In this document: positions 16,669 to 26,342 of the stretch, in pieces
Layout: each line of letters starts with the position of its first letter
Position numbering within the stretch: the stretch's first letter is position 1
Origin: Bradyrhizobiaceae bacterium Ga0074131
GTDB lineage: Bacteria > Pseudomonadota > Alphaproteobacteria > Rhizobiales > Xanthobacteraceae
Direction: 5' to 3'
Assembly: GCA_001464035.1 (NCBI GenBank)
Contig: LNEC01000022.1
Span: forward strand, 124,001 to 188,000
Length of the DNA stretch: 64,000 nt
Translations under genes and position numbers: made by a program
The notes under the pieces: generated by a model
The model's database searches: none
What the model saw: only the letters and a program-made list of their open reading frames with translations
What the model was told of the DNA's origin: nothing

Positions 16669-18511
16669 TCAATGGCCTGCCGCCGCCGGCAGCTTACCGG
16701 GCAACTCGGTTTTCAGCATCCGCTCCAGGGTTTCCAGCCGGTCGGCCTCGCGCGGAGGCTTGTCCCAGCGCAGCCGGTTGATGCGCGGAAACCGCATCGC
16801 CACGCCGGATTTGTGCCGCGGTGAACGCGCGAGGCCCTCGAAGGCGACTTCCAGCACCAGCCCTTGATCCGGCTCGTGGAGCACGTGCCTCACGGGTCCG
16901 AATTTCTCGGTGGTGTTGCGTCTGACAAAACGATCGATCTGCAACAATTCCTCGTCGGTGAAGCCGAAATAGGCTTTGCCGACCGGCACCAGTTGCTCGC
17001 CGCCGTCGCCGGAGGTCCAGACCCCGAACGTGTAGTCCGAATAATAGGACGAGCGCTTGCCGTGGCCGCGCTGGGCGTACATCAGCACCGCGTCGATCAG
17101 ATGCGGGTCGCGTTTCCACTTCCACCATTGACCCTTGGGGCGGCCCGGCAGATAGAGCGCGTCGCGGCGCTTCAGCATCACGCCCTCGACCGCCTCGGCG
17201 TCCTCGCCGGCGCCGGCGCCGGCGGGATCCTTTCGCGCGGATGTCAGTTCGTCCCAGCTGTCGAAGGCAATCATCGGCGACAGGTCGATCCTGGGATCGC
17301 CGAGCCTTGCAATGAATACCTCCAGCCGCTTGCGGCGCTCGGCGAACGGCAGCGTGCGCAGATCGTCGTCGCCCGCGCCGAGCAGGTCGTAGGCGCGCAG
17401 ATGGATCGGGTATTCCTTCGTCAGTTTTGGCGAGACCACCTTCCGATTGAGGCGTTGCTGCAGCACATTGAAGGTCTGTACCCGGCCTTCGCGCAGCACC
17501 AATAGCTCGCCGTCGATGGCGCCGGGCAGGTGCAGTGACGGCAGCAGGTCGGGGAAGCCCGTCGTGATGTCCTCGCCGCTGCGCGAATACAGCCGCGCCC
17601 GCATATGACCGTCGGCGTCGCGGCCGCTGACCGCCTGCACCCGGATGCCGTCCCATTTCCATTCCGCGATGAAATCGGCGGCGTCGAGGTTCACAAAATC
17701 CGCATCCTCGATCGCATGCGCCAGCATCACCGGGCGGAACGGCGTGGGGTCGAGATTGACCGGCGCTTCGGCGCGGCCTTCCAGCCACGCGAACAGATCG
17801 AGGTAGGGCGGCGCGAGGCCCGGCCACATCAACTCGACATCGTGCGGGTCCTTACCGCCGAGGGCGGCCGCAGCGGTCTTGGCGAGCCGTGCCGAGATCC
17901 CGATCCGCATCGCGCCCGTGACGAGTTTCAGCAACGCCCAGCGGCCGGTTTCGTCAAGTTCGTCGAGCCAGCGGGAAAGCTGTTGCGGTAGTTCGGCCTT
18001 GCCGAGGGTGCGAAGCGTGGTGACGACTTCGGTAAGGGTGGGCGGGGGCGGGTTGTTGTGGCCGATCTTCTCCGCTCCCTCCACGCGCGAAGCGCGTGCC
18101 TTCTCCCCTCCTCCCGCGAGCGCAGCGAGTGGTGGGGAGGGGTCGGGGGTGGGGGGTGCCTCCGCAAGCTCGCTGCCAGCGGTCCCAGCCGACAGACCCC
18201 CCCCCCCCCCCCCCCCCCCCGAGGGGAGAAGAAGATGAAGACTTCGGCCACATCAGCGCCACGGTCTCCGAGAGATCGCCGACGTAATCATACGACAATG
18301 CGAACAGCACCGGATCGGTGCGGTCGGCGATCAGGTCGCGGATCAATCCCGACTTTGCATGTTTGAACGACAGCGCGCCGGTCAAAGCGGCGAGCGCGTA
18401 GCCACGATCGGGGTCGTCGGTCTCGCGAAAATAGCTGGTGAGAAGCCGCAGCTTGTTGTTGCGGCCGGGCTCGTAAGCCAGCCGATCGAGCAGTTCGGCG
18501 AAACGGTTCAT
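16669..18511 (-). pseudogene. Ligase of the repair cluster (ATP-dependent DNA ligase), frame broken at a G24 tract
   Basis: The gene starts at 18511 with ATG (overlapping the exonuclease stop). As given, it reads 185 codons to a stop at 17954. The rest of the ligase is in another frame: KWDG adenylation motif within DFIAEWKWDGIRVQ, then the nucleotidyltransferase and OB domains to the stop at 16669. N-terminal family sequence ends at ETVALMWP (residue 89) and family sequence resumes at HNNPPPPTLTEVV. The ~190 nt between (18059-18246) are repeat-derived and hold 24 consecutive C on the plus strand (18197-18220). By direct frame counting, 23 or 26 bases in that run would join the two frames. 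The alternatives are a homopolymer sequencing error, a phase-variable gene, or a true null. The protein seals breaks with the nuclease and helicase partners, and the family is tied to cisplatin tolerance. Confidence 0.85.
18059..18246. repeat. Repeat-derived insertion with 24-base homopolymer inside the ligase gene
   Basis: GC-rich palindromic DNA (CTTCTCCCCTCCTCCCGCGA against GTGGTGGGGAGGGG) is followed by 24 C at 18197-18220. In gene sense it encodes poly-Ser, poly-Gly and a Pro-rich stretch with no resemblance to ligases. The flanking ligase sequence is continuous with the family on both sides, so this is an insertion in a linker between the N-terminal domain and the catalytic core. Confidence 0.75.
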
Positions 18512-19545
18512 GGCTCGGCGCCCTCGGCCGACGCCGCGTCGCCTTCATCCTCGTCGCCGTATCCGACCAGATCGAGCGGCCGCGCCGCGAGGCCTTTGGC
18601 CTTGCACCAATGCACCAGCGCGTCTTCCTGCCCATGGGTGACCCAGATTTCTCCGGCGCCGGTCGCGTCGATGGTCGCGGTCAATCCATCCCAGTCGGCG
18701 TGATCGGAAATCACCAAGGGCAATTCGATGCCGCGCTGCCGGGCGCGGGCGCGCACCCGCATCCAGCCCGAGGCGAACGCCGTGACCGGATCGGGAAAGC
18801 GCCGGGTCCAGATGTCCGAGGTGGCCGACGGCGGCGCCAGCGTGATGGTGCCGGCGAGATCGGCCTTCTTCATGCCCTTGGCTGGGCGCAGGTCGCCCAG
18901 CGCCACGCCGCGGCTTTCATAGTAGCGCGTGATCGATTCCATCGCGCCATGCAGGTAGATCGGCGCCTCGTAACCGGCGGCCCGAATCAGCGCGACCACG
19001 CGCTGAGCCTTGCCGAGCGAATAGGCCCCGACCAGATGGGCGCGCTCCGGAAACAGCGCCACCGAGGCCAGGAGCTTCTTCACCTCGTCCGCCGCATCGC
19101 CGTGGCGGAACACCGGCAGCCCGAAGGTGGCTTCGGTGATGAAGACGTCGCAGGGCACCACCTCGAATGGGGTACAGGTGGGATCGGGTGCGTCCTTGTA
19201 ATCGCCGGAGGCGACGATGCAGGTGTCCTTGCAGGACACCGCGATCTGGGCCGAGCCCAGCACATGGCCGGCGGGATGAAATTTTATCGTGACATCGCCT
19301 GTCTTGATCGATTCGCCATAAGCGATCGCCTGCGTCGTGCGGGCGAAATTATCGCCGTAGCGCAGCCGCATCATGTCGAGCGTTTCCCGGGTGGCCAGCA
19401 CCGCGCCATGGCCCGGCCGGGCGTGGTCGGAATGGCCGTGCGTGATCACGGCCCGATCCACGGGGCGCACCGGGTCGATGTGAAAGCCGCCGGGTTTGCA
19501 GGCCAGGCCGGCGGGAACGGGCAGCAGGATGTCGTGCGGACGCAT
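18508..19545 (-). CDS. Ligase-associated DNA damage response exonuclease (MBL/beta-CASP, SNM1-like)
   Basis: 345 residues. The metallo-beta-lactamase motif is THGHSDHARPGH (about residues 36-47), followed by HPAGHVLGSAQI, the next metal ligand SGDYKD and a beta-CASP half. This is the Exo partner of the Lig/Lhr-Core/MPE set. The family processes DNA ends with a metal-dependent nuclease centre. The start at 19545 (MRPHDILLPVP) is preferred over the frame opening at 19641. The stop overlaps the ligase ATG (18508-18511), so the two are coupled. It diverges from the methyltransferase gene at 19723. Confidence 0.9.
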   Translation of the reverse strand: MRPHDILLPVPAGLACKPGGFHIDPVRPVDRAVITHGHSDHARPGHGAVLATRETLDMMRLRYGDNFARTTQAIAYGESIKTGDVTIKFHPAGHVLGSAQIAVSCKDTCIVASGDYKDAPDPTCTPFEVVPCDVFITEATFGLPVFRHGDAADEVKKLLASVALFPERAHLVGAYSLGKAQRVVALIRAAGYEAPIYLHGAMESITRYYESRGVALGDLRPAKGMKKADLAGTITLAPPSATSDIWTRRFPDPVTAFASGWMRVRARARQRGIELPLVISDHADWDGLTATIDATGAGEIWVTHGQEDALVHWCKAKGLAARPLDLVGYGDEDEGDAASAEGAEP

Positions 19546-19722
19546 CCCGGATATATAGGGCGGGATGCCGGGATTCTTACCCGTCGCGGCGAAAGACTGA
19601 TATCGGTCCAGCCGTGGCGCCAGGACATGTTGCGGACGCATAGGCGCTGCAGGGTTCCGTGCCGGCCTTGTTCGCGTCGGGCGCGTGCCGCAGCTTTCCC
19701 CTCCGACCGATCGGTTCCACCC

Positions 19723-20649
19723 ATGCCTTCGCGCCTGTTCATGTCGTCAGGCGACATGCTCGCCGACCGGCGCTTCGACTTTGCCCGCGATCTGCTGCTG
19801 AGCGGCGATCTCGTCGCCGCCGAGGACCTGTTTGTCCAGGCGACGGATCTGGCGCCGGGCTTTGCGACGGCATGGTTCACGCTGGGCGAGGTCCGCGAAC
19901 TTCTGGGCGACCGTCAGGGCGCCATCACGGCGTTTCGCACGGCGGAGAGCACCGATCCCGGCGATCGCAACGGCGCCGGCCTGCGCCTGATGCGGATGGG
20001 CGCCGCTGACGTCGCGGGCATGCGGCCCACTTACGTGACGGCGCTGTTCGATCAATATGCGCCGAAATTCGACGCGGCGCTGCTGGATGATCTCGGCTAT
20101 CGCGGCCCGGCCCTGCTTCTTGCCGCAGTACTCGGCGCGCGCGCCGCCGCCGGAAAGCCGCCGACGTTCGGCCGCGTCATCGATCTCGGCTGCGGTACCG
20201 GGCTCGCCGCGCGCGCCTTCGCAGGCGTCGCCGGCGAGATCGTCGGCATCGATCTGTCGCCGCGCATGATCGAACGCGCCCGCGCCACCGGGCTCTACGC
20301 CGAACTCGACGTCGCCGACATCGCGGAAGGCCTCGCTCGCAGGCCGGACGGCAGCGCCGATCTTATCCTCGCCGCCGACGTGATCGTCTATGTCCACGAC
20401 ATGGCGCCGCTGCTGGCCGAGGTCGCGCGCGTGCTGGCATCGGGCGGGCTGTTCGCGTTCACGGTCGAAAGCCATGCGGGCGAGGGCGTGGTGCTGGGCG
20501 GCGGTTTGCGCTACGCCCACAGCGCGGCCAGCGTGCGCGGGCTGATCGCAACCAGCGGCCTGATGCTCGACCGGCTGGAGCCGGCATCGTCCCGCACCGA
20601 AAGCGGTGCGCAGGTGCCAGGCCTCGTCGTGGTCGCGGCGAAGCGCTGA
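19723..20649 (+). CDS. TPR-containing class I SAM-dependent methyltransferase
   Basis: 308 residues. A short TPR-like helical pair (about 18-85: LAAEDLF.., TAWFTLGEVRELLGD) comes first. The methyltransferase domain follows with motif I VIDLGCGTGLAARAF (residues about 148-162), the acidic strand end VGIDLS and LILAADVIVYV. The arrangement resembles the NodS/Tam-like TPR methyltransferases of rhizobia. The substrate is unknown. A 679-codon frame opens at 18610, but the real start is the ATG at 19723, because everything upstream is antisense to the exonuclease. Confidence 0.85.
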   Translation: MPSRLFMSSGDMLADRRFDFARDLLLSGDLVAAEDLFVQATDLAPGFATAWFTLGEVRELLGDRQGAITAFRTAESTDPGDRNGAGLRLMRMGAADVAGMRPTYVTALFDQYAPKFDAALLDDLGYRGPALLLAAVLGARAAAGKPPTFGRVIDLGCGTGLAARAFAGVAGEIVGIDLSPRMIERARATGLYAELDVADIAEGLARRPDGSADLILAADVIVYVHDMAPLLAEVARVLASGGLFAFTVESHAGEGVVLGGGLRYAHSAASVRGLIATSGLMLDRLEPASSRTESGAQVPGLVVVAAKR

Positions 20650-20782
20650 CGGCCGCCCTATTCCAGCCATGAAGCATGCGCCGGAACAGGGCGGCATTGC
20701 GCCGCAAGCTGTTGCCTGACAGGCAGGAATGCCAGATCAATGCCTTAATACAAGAACAACCCGTTCCGGGAGGAACAGCACC

Positions 20783-22012
20783 ATGAAGATCAAACAGTCA
20801 CGCCGCGAGTTCGGCACGACCGCTCTCGCCGCCATCGCGGCCTCCGTCATGCCCGCGCCTTATGTCTTCGCTGCGGAGAAGAAATACGATCCGGGCGCGA
20901 CCGACACCGAAGTCAAGCTTGGCCAGACCGTGCCGCACAGCGGCCCGGGTTCGCTCTATGGTGTGCTCGGCCGGGTCGGCGAAGCTTATTTCCAGATGCT
21001 GAACGAAAAGGGCGGCATCAACGGGCGCAAGGTCAAGTTCCTGACCATGGACGACGCCTACAGCGCACCCAAGGCGGTCGAAGCTACGCGGCGGCTGGTC
21101 GAGCAGGAGGAAGTGCTGGCGCTGTTCGGCTCGCTCGGCACCGCGCCGCAGACCGCGGTCCACAAATATCTCAACTCGAAGGGCGTGCCGCAGCTCCTGC
21201 TCAATACCGGCGCGTCGAAATGGAACGATCCGAAGAACAACAAATGGACCATGGCCGGCCTGCCGCTCTATCCGACCGAAGCGCGTATTCTCGCCAAGCA
21301 TGTCGTTGCCGCGAAACCGAATGCCAAGGTCGGCATTCTCTACCAGAATGACGATTTCGGCCGTGACTTCCTGGCGCCGTTCAAGAAGGTGCTGGAGCAG
21401 GCCGGCGGCACCGCCAAGGTGATCATGGAACTGACTTACGACCTGACCGAACCGACCATCGATTCCCAGCTCATCAATCTTTCCAAGTCGGGCGCAGATG
21501 TCTTCTACAACATCAGCACCGGCAAGGCGTCGTCGCAGTCGATCCGCAAGGTGGCCGAACTCGGCTGGAAGCCGCTGCATTTGCTGTCTGCCGGCTCGAC
21601 CGGCCGTTCGATCCTGAGCGCCGCCGGCTTCGAGAACGCGGCCGGCATCGTCGCCATCCGCTATGCCAAGGAAGTCGGCGTTCCGCGCTGGGAGAAGGAT
21701 CCCGACGTGATGGCGTTCGAGGACCTGCGCAAGAAATACCTGCCCAATGTCGATCCGGACAACACCATCGCCTTCGCCGGCTACGGCCAGGTGGTGACGA
21801 TGGCCGAAATCCTGCGCCGCTGCGGTGATGATCTCACCCGCGCCAACGTGCTGAAGCAGGCCACCAGCCTCAACGGCTTCCACTCGCCGTACATGCTGGA
21901 TGGCGTGACCTATAGTTATACTCCCGACGACTACACGCCGATGAAGACGCTCTACATCTCGGAGTTCAACGGCAAGGACTGGGATATTTCCGACAAGCCG
22001 GTCACGGAGTGA
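20783..22012 (+). CDS. Branched-chain amino acid-type ABC transporter substrate-binding protein
   Basis: 409 residues. A twin-arginine-like leader (SRREFGTTALAAIAASVMPAP) precedes the Peripla_BP_6 fold. Family signs are the VKLGQTVPHSGPGSLYG opening and GGINGRKVKFLTMDDAYSAPKAVEATRRLV. GGGAGGA lies before the ATG. The LivFGHM partners are absent, so this is an orphan. Ligands of such proteins in rhizobia are often aromatic or branched compounds (inference). It ends at a hairpin terminator. Confidence 0.88.
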   Translation: MKIKQSRREFGTTALAAIAASVMPAPYVFAAEKKYDPGATDTEVKLGQTVPHSGPGSLYGVLGRVGEAYFQMLNEKGGINGRKVKFLTMDDAYSAPKAVEATRRLVEQEEVLALFGSLGTAPQTAVHKYLNSKGVPQLLLNTGASKWNDPKNNKWTMAGLPLYPTEARILAKHVVAAKPNAKVGILYQNDDFGRDFLAPFKKVLEQAGGTAKVIMELTYDLTEPTIDSQLINLSKSGADVFYNISTGKASSQSIRKVAELGWKPLHLLSAGSTGRSILSAAGFENAAGIVAIRYAKEVGVPRWEKDPDVMAFEDLRKKYLPNVDPDNTIAFAGYGQVVTMAEILRRCGDDLTRANVLKQATSLNGFHSPYMLDGVTYSYTPDDYTPMKTLYISEFNGKDWDISDKPVTE

Positions 22013-22045
22013 TCGGTGGCCATTTGGCGGTGTCGGCTCCAACAG

Positions 22046-22073
22046 AAAACCCCGGCCGCGAGACCGGGGTTTT
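22046..22073. terminator. Bidirectional Rho-independent terminator
   Basis: AAAACCCCGG (22046-22055) pairs with CCGGGGTTTT (22064-22073) around an 8-nt loop. A-run and T-run flanks let it work for both the plus-strand binding protein and the minus-strand outer membrane gene that ends at 22098. Confidence 0.9.
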
Positions 22074-22097
22074 CGATTTCAGCCGATTTCGTCGCGA

Positions 22098-23525
22098 TCA
22101 GTACTTCGCAACCACCGGCGCGTTGAAATGATAGTTCAGCCCGCTGCGGAAGATGTGTTGCGTGACCTTGGTCGTCGAAACCGCGGGGTTGCCGGGATCG
22201 GCGATGATTCCCGAAGTCGAGCCGAGGTCGACATAGAGGTACTCGCTCTTCGACGTCCAGTTCGGCCCAAACAGGGCGAGCAGGCTGGCCGGGGTTTCGA
22301 TGCCCCCGCCGACCGTCCAGCCACCCTTGGTCTCTGAGAAGCGGCTGGTGACCGGTCCGCTCAGGAACGCCGAGTCGATGTTGGTCTTGACGCTGCCATA
22401 GGCATAACCGCCGGTGGCGTACAGCAAGGTCGATCCAACCGAATAGCCAAGCCGGCCGCGGGCCGTGCCGAACCAGGGCAACTTGGCTTCATAGATGGCA
22501 TAAGTGCCGTTGACACCCTGGCAGGACACAACGCAGGTCCTGTTGTCTTTCTGGGTGGAGCCCTGAAAGTCGGCCTCGAGGCCGAACACCCAGTTCGCCG
22601 CTTGCCAGTTGTAACCGGCCTGCACACCGCCGATCCTGCCCTCCGGCGCAAGGTTGAACAGTTCGTTGGTGCCCGCAACGGCCAGCGAAGTCTGATTGCG
22701 CGCAGTGGCGGAGCCGAAATTGCCGCCGAGATAGAAGCCGGTCCAGTTCGCGGTCGTTACCGGTGCGTACGTGCCGTTGCCGCCGATGCGATAGTTCAGG
22801 CCGACGCGGTAGATATTCTGCCGAATCTCGGTGTCGAGCGTCTGCGGGAAACCGCCCAGCACAAAGCTGTCGGCCCTGTTGCCGAGGTTGACCTGGAGGT
22901 ACTCGATCTTGGCCGTCCAGTTCCCGCCCAGTGCGGCTTCGACGCCGCTGCCGTAGGTCCAGCCGCCGCGAGTCTGATCCGTCGTAAAGGTTCCCGAGGG
23001 GACCCCGAGGATCGACTCGGTCACGCTGGTCCTGACCCCGCCATAGGCGTAGCCGCCGGTGAAGTAGCGCAGCACCGGGCCGTTGGCGAAACCGACCCGG
23101 CCGCGAACCGTGCCGAACCAGTCGAGCCGCTGATCGAACCGACCGGAGGTGTCGAGCACGCCGGTCCGGCAGGTCAGCAGGCAGGTATGATCATCGCGAA
23201 TTCCCGCGCCCTGGATGTCGGCCTCGATACCCAGAACCAGCCGACCCAATGCCGTATTGGACTGCCAATTATAACCGGCCTGGACGCCGCCGAGCGCGCC
23301 AAACGGCGACAGGTAGGATTGCTCGAAAGAGGGGAAGCCCGGAACCGTCAGGGTCTGGTTGTTGCGGCCGAGTCCGACCCCGGCATTCACGCCGACGTAA
23401 AATCCGGTCCAGTCGTAGACCATGGCGACCGGCGCCTTCAGGTAGGGCGCCCTGACGGCGAGGTCCGCCGCCTGGGCGTTCACCGCCACCGCCAGAAACG
23501 CCGTCGTGGCGAGAAGTCTCTTCAT
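22098..23525 (-). CDS. Outer membrane beta-barrel protein with two tandem domains (Omp31/OmpA-like)
   Basis: 475 residues. A signal peptide ends at AQA (about residue 19). Then come two copies of an outer membrane barrel of about 200 residues: DWTGFYVGVNAG near residue 39 and NWTGFYLGGNFG near residue 263. Each copy shows the same order: GVQAGYNWQ, GIEAD/GLEADFQG, a Cys pair (TCLLTC / TCVVSC), GTVRGRVGFANG / GTARGRLGYSVG, EYLQVNLG / EYLYVDLG and a C-terminal GLNY. Single-domain versions are common in Bradyrhizobium. Terminal residues differ (KY rather than a lone aromatic). Confidence 0.88.
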   Translation of the reverse strand: MKRLLATTAFLAVAVNAQAADLAVRAPYLKAPVAMVYDWTGFYVGVNAGVGLGRNNQTLTVPGFPSFEQSYLSPFGALGGVQAGYNWQSNTALGRLVLGIEADIQGAGIRDDHTCLLTCRTGVLDTSGRFDQRLDWFGTVRGRVGFANGPVLRYFTGGYAYGGVRTSVTESILGVPSGTFTTDQTRGGWTYGSGVEAALGGNWTAKIEYLQVNLGNRADSFVLGGFPQTLDTEIRQNIYRVGLNYRIGGNGTYAPVTTANWTGFYLGGNFGSATARNQTSLAVAGTNELFNLAPEGRIGGVQAGYNWQAANWVFGLEADFQGSTQKDNRTCVVSCQGVNGTYAIYEAKLPWFGTARGRLGYSVGSTLLYATGGYAYGSVKTNIDSAFLSGPVTSRFSETKGGWTVGGGIETPASLLALFGPNWTSKSEYLYVDLGSTSGIIADPGNPAVSTTKVTQHIFRSGLNYHFNAPVVAKY

Positions 23526-23696
23526 TATTGCATTTCCAGTTGCGTTCCGGGAGGGAACCTATCCGTCATGGCGGAACGTGTCTGTGCCTTGCGGGCTACA
23601 CTGGAGCGAAATCGACGCATGGTTGCCCGCAAAACATCTGAAACTGTTTGGCTTTTTGGCTCGACCGGCGCGGTCCGTCGGGCCTAACCTGCGGCG

Positions 23697-26342
23697 GTGA
23701 GATCACTTCCGCCAAGCCCTTCGTCGCCCTCTCTGTTGCCCGAAAAATTCCAGCGATGGTTCGCCGGCCGCGGCTGGTCGCCCCGCGCGCATCAGCTCGA
23801 TCTGCTGCAGAAAGCCCGCGACGACCGCTCGGCGCTGCTGATCGCGCCGACCGGTGCCGGCAAGACCCTGGCAGGATTTTTGCCGACGCTGGTGGAACTG
23901 AGTGCTGACACATCACCGCTGCCCTCTTTTCGCCTCTCCCCGCCACGCGCTGCGCGCGCGGCGGGAGGGGAGAAGAACGGGCGAGCCGCGTCATCGTCGC
24001 AAGCCAGGGTCACCTCTGCCGGACGCGGCGAGCAGAATTCCCGCGGCCTCCACACGCTCTACATCTCGCCCTTGAAGGCGCTCGCGGTCGACATCGCCCG
24101 CAACCTGGAGACGCCGATTGCCGAGATGGCGCTGCCGATCAAGGTCGAAACCCGCACCGGCGATACGCCGGTGTCGCGCCGGCAGCGGCAGCGGCGCTAC
24201 CCGCCGGACATCCTGCTCACCACGCCCGAGCAGCTGGCGCTGCTGCTGTCGTCCGACGACGCGCCGTTTCTGTTCGGCTCGCTGCAACGCATCGTGCTCG
24301 ACGAACTGCACGCGCTGGTGACCTCCAAGCGCGGCGATCTGTTGTCGCTCGCCCTGGCGCGGCTGTGGCAACTGGCGCCGCAGATGCGCGCGATCGGGCT
24401 GTCGGCCACCGTCGCCGAGCCGGAATCGCTGGCGCGATTCCTGGTGCCGCAGCGCGATCGGCGAAGTGAAGCCGCCGACATCGTCATCGCCGGCGGTGCG
24501 GCGGCGCCCATCGTCGAGATGCTGGATACCAAGGAGCGGTTGCCGTGGGCCGGCCATTCCGCGCGCCACGCGCTCAATGAAGTCTACGAGTTGATAAAAG
24601 CCAACAGGACTACATTGGTGTTCGTCAACACCCGCAGCCAGGCCGAGATGCTGTTCCAGGACCTGTGGCGGATGAACGACGACAATCTCGCGATTGCGCT
24701 GCATCACGGCTCGCTCGACGTCGCCCAGCGCCGCAAGGTCGAGGACGCGATGGCGGCCGGCAAACTGCGCGGCGTGGTCTGCACCTCCTCACTCGATCTC
24801 GGCGTCGACTGGGGCGATGTCGATCTCGTCATCAATATCGGCGCGCCGAAGGGCGCCTCGCGGCTGATGCAGCGGATCGGCCGCGCCAATCACCGCATCG
24901 ACGAAGCTTCGCGCGCGGTGCTGGTTCCGGCCAACCGCTTCGAGGTGCTGGAGTGCCGCGTCGCCATCGACGCGGTGGCGGAGAACGCGCAGGACACCCC
25001 GCCGCTGCGCACCGGCGCGCTCGATGTGCTGGCGCAGCACGTGCTCGGCCGCGCCTGCGGCGAGCCGTTTCTCTCCGACGAGTTGTACGCCGAAGTGCTG
25101 ACCGCGGCGCCCTACGCCGGCCTGACGCGGACCGATTTCGATGACGTGGTCGATTTCGTCGCCTCGGGCGGCTATGCGCTGAAGACCTACGAGCGTTTCG
25201 CGCGCATCAAGCAGGACAAGACCGGGCGCTGGCGCGTCACCAATCCCAGGGTGCGGCAGAGCTACCGGCTCAATGTCGGCACCATCGTGGAGGATACCAT
25301 GCTGAAGGTCCGGCTGGTGCGCGGCGGCAAGGGGGCCGGCAAGGGATCAACCGGCGCCCTGGCGCGCGGCGGCCGGATGCTGGGCCAGATCGAGGAGGTC
25401 TTCATTGAAGGCCTCGTGGTCGGCGACACCTTCGTGTTCGGCGGCGAGGTGGTGCGCTACGAGGCGCTGGCGGAAGACCAGGTCTACGTCTCGCGCGCCA
25501 ATGACAAGGACGCCAAGGTGCCGTCCTATATGGGCGGCAAGTTTCCGCTCTCGACCTATCTTGCCGAACGCGTCCGCAAACTGCTCGACGACGACCAGGC
25601 CTGGAAGGCGCTGCCGGAGCAGGTGCGCGAGTGGCTGTCCCTGCAGCGCGAGGTCTCGCGCGTGCCCGGCGTGCGCGACCTGCTGGTGGAGACCTTCCCC
25701 CGCGCCAACAAGCATTACCTGGTCTGCTATCCGTTCGAAGGGCGGCTGGCGCATCAGACCCTCGGCATGCTGCTGACGCGGCGAATGGAGCGCGCGCGGG
25801 TGCGGCCGCTCGGCTTCGTGGCCAATGAATATGCGCTGGCGGTGTGGGGACTCGGCGACATGTCGTTCATGATCCGGCAGGGCAGGCTCGATCTCGACGC
25901 GCTGTTCGATCCGGACATGCTGGGCGACGACCTCGAGGCGTGGCTGGCTGAATCCGCGCTGATGAAGCGCACCTTCCGCACCTGCGCCGTTATCTCCGGC
26001 CTGATCGCGCGGCGCTTCACCGGCGAGGAAAAGACGCGGCGGCAGGTGCTGTTCTCGACCGACCTGATCTACGACGTCTTGCGCAAACACCAGCCGGACC
26101 ACGTATTGCTGCGCGCCGCGCGCGCCGACGCCGCCACCGGGCTGCTCGATATCCGCCGGCTCAGTGATATGCTCTCGCGAATCAAGAGGCGAATCACCCA
26201 CCGGGAACTGACGCGGGTTTCGCCGCTCGCGGTCCCCGTAATGCTGGAGATCGGCCGCGAATCCGTCTATGGCGAAGCCTCCGATGAGCTGCTGGCGGAA
26301 GCCGCGGGCGAACTGGTCAAGGAGGCGATGGAAAGAACGTGA
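23697..26342 (+). CDS. Ligase-associated DEXH-box DNA helicase (Lhr-Core type)
   Basis: 881 residues, about 50-60 longer than my memory of the family. The start is GTG at 23697. Visible motifs are Walker A PTGAGKT (51-57), DELH Walker B (VLDELHALV), the downstream helicase motifs SATVAEPES and QRIGRANHRIDE, and a long C-terminal winged-helix region. It translocates on DNA and acts with the ligase, exonuclease and MPE nuclease. Residues about 69-116 (23901-24044) match no helicase sequence and are palindromic, repeat-derived DNA kept in frame. Family sequence resumes at GLHTLYISPLKALAVD. It overlaps the next gene by 4 nt. Confidence 0.9.
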   Translation: MRSLPPSPSSPSLLPEKFQRWFAGRGWSPRAHQLDLLQKARDDRSALLIAPTGAGKTLAGFLPTLVELSADTSPLPSFRLSPPRAARAAGGEKNGRAASSSQARVTSAGRGEQNSRGLHTLYISPLKALAVDIARNLETPIAEMALPIKVETRTGDTPVSRRQRQRRYPPDILLTTPEQLALLLSSDDAPFLFGSLQRIVLDELHALVTSKRGDLLSLALARLWQLAPQMRAIGLSATVAEPESLARFLVPQRDRRSEAADIVIAGGAAAPIVEMLDTKERLPWAGHSARHALNEVYELIKANRTTLVFVNTRSQAEMLFQDLWRMNDDNLAIALHHGSLDVAQRRKVEDAMAAGKLRGVVCTSSLDLGVDWGDVDLVINIGAPKGASRLMQRIGRANHRIDEASRAVLVPANRFEVLECRVAIDAVAENAQDTPPLRTGALDVLAQHVLGRACGEPFLSDELYAEVLTAAPYAGLTRTDFDDVVDFVASGGYALKTYERFARIKQDKTGRWRVTNPRVRQSYRLNVGTIVEDTMLKVRLVRGGKGAGKGSTGALARGGRMLGQIEEVFIEGLVVGDTFVFGGEVVRYEALAEDQVYVSRANDKDAKVPSYMGGKFPLSTYLAERVRKLLDDDQAWKALPEQVREWLSLQREVSRVPGVRDLLVETFPRANKHYLVCYPFEGRLAHQTLGMLLTRRMERARVRPLGFVANEYALAVWGLGDMSFMIRQGRLDLDALFDPDMLGDDLEAWLAESALMKRTFRTCAVISGLIARRFTGEEKTRRQVLFSTDLIYDVLRKHQPDHVLLRAARADAATGLLDIRRLSDMLSRIKRRITHRELTRVSPLAVPVMLEIGRESVYGEASDELLAEAAGELVKEAMERT
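23901..24044. repeat. Repeat-derived in-frame insertion inside the helicase gene
   Basis: CTCTCCCCGCC and GGCGGGAGGGGAG flank a GC-rich loop, similar in kind to the insertion in the ligase gene at 18059-18246. The stretch adds roughly 48 codons between Walker A and the next conserved block. The encoded residues (rich in Ala, Arg, Ser, Gly) lack helicase features. Confidence 0.65.

Noticed and set aside
18610..19722. Upstream extension of the methyltransferase frame
   Set aside because: It is antisense to the exonuclease; the TPR/methyltransferase homology begins at the ATG at 19723.
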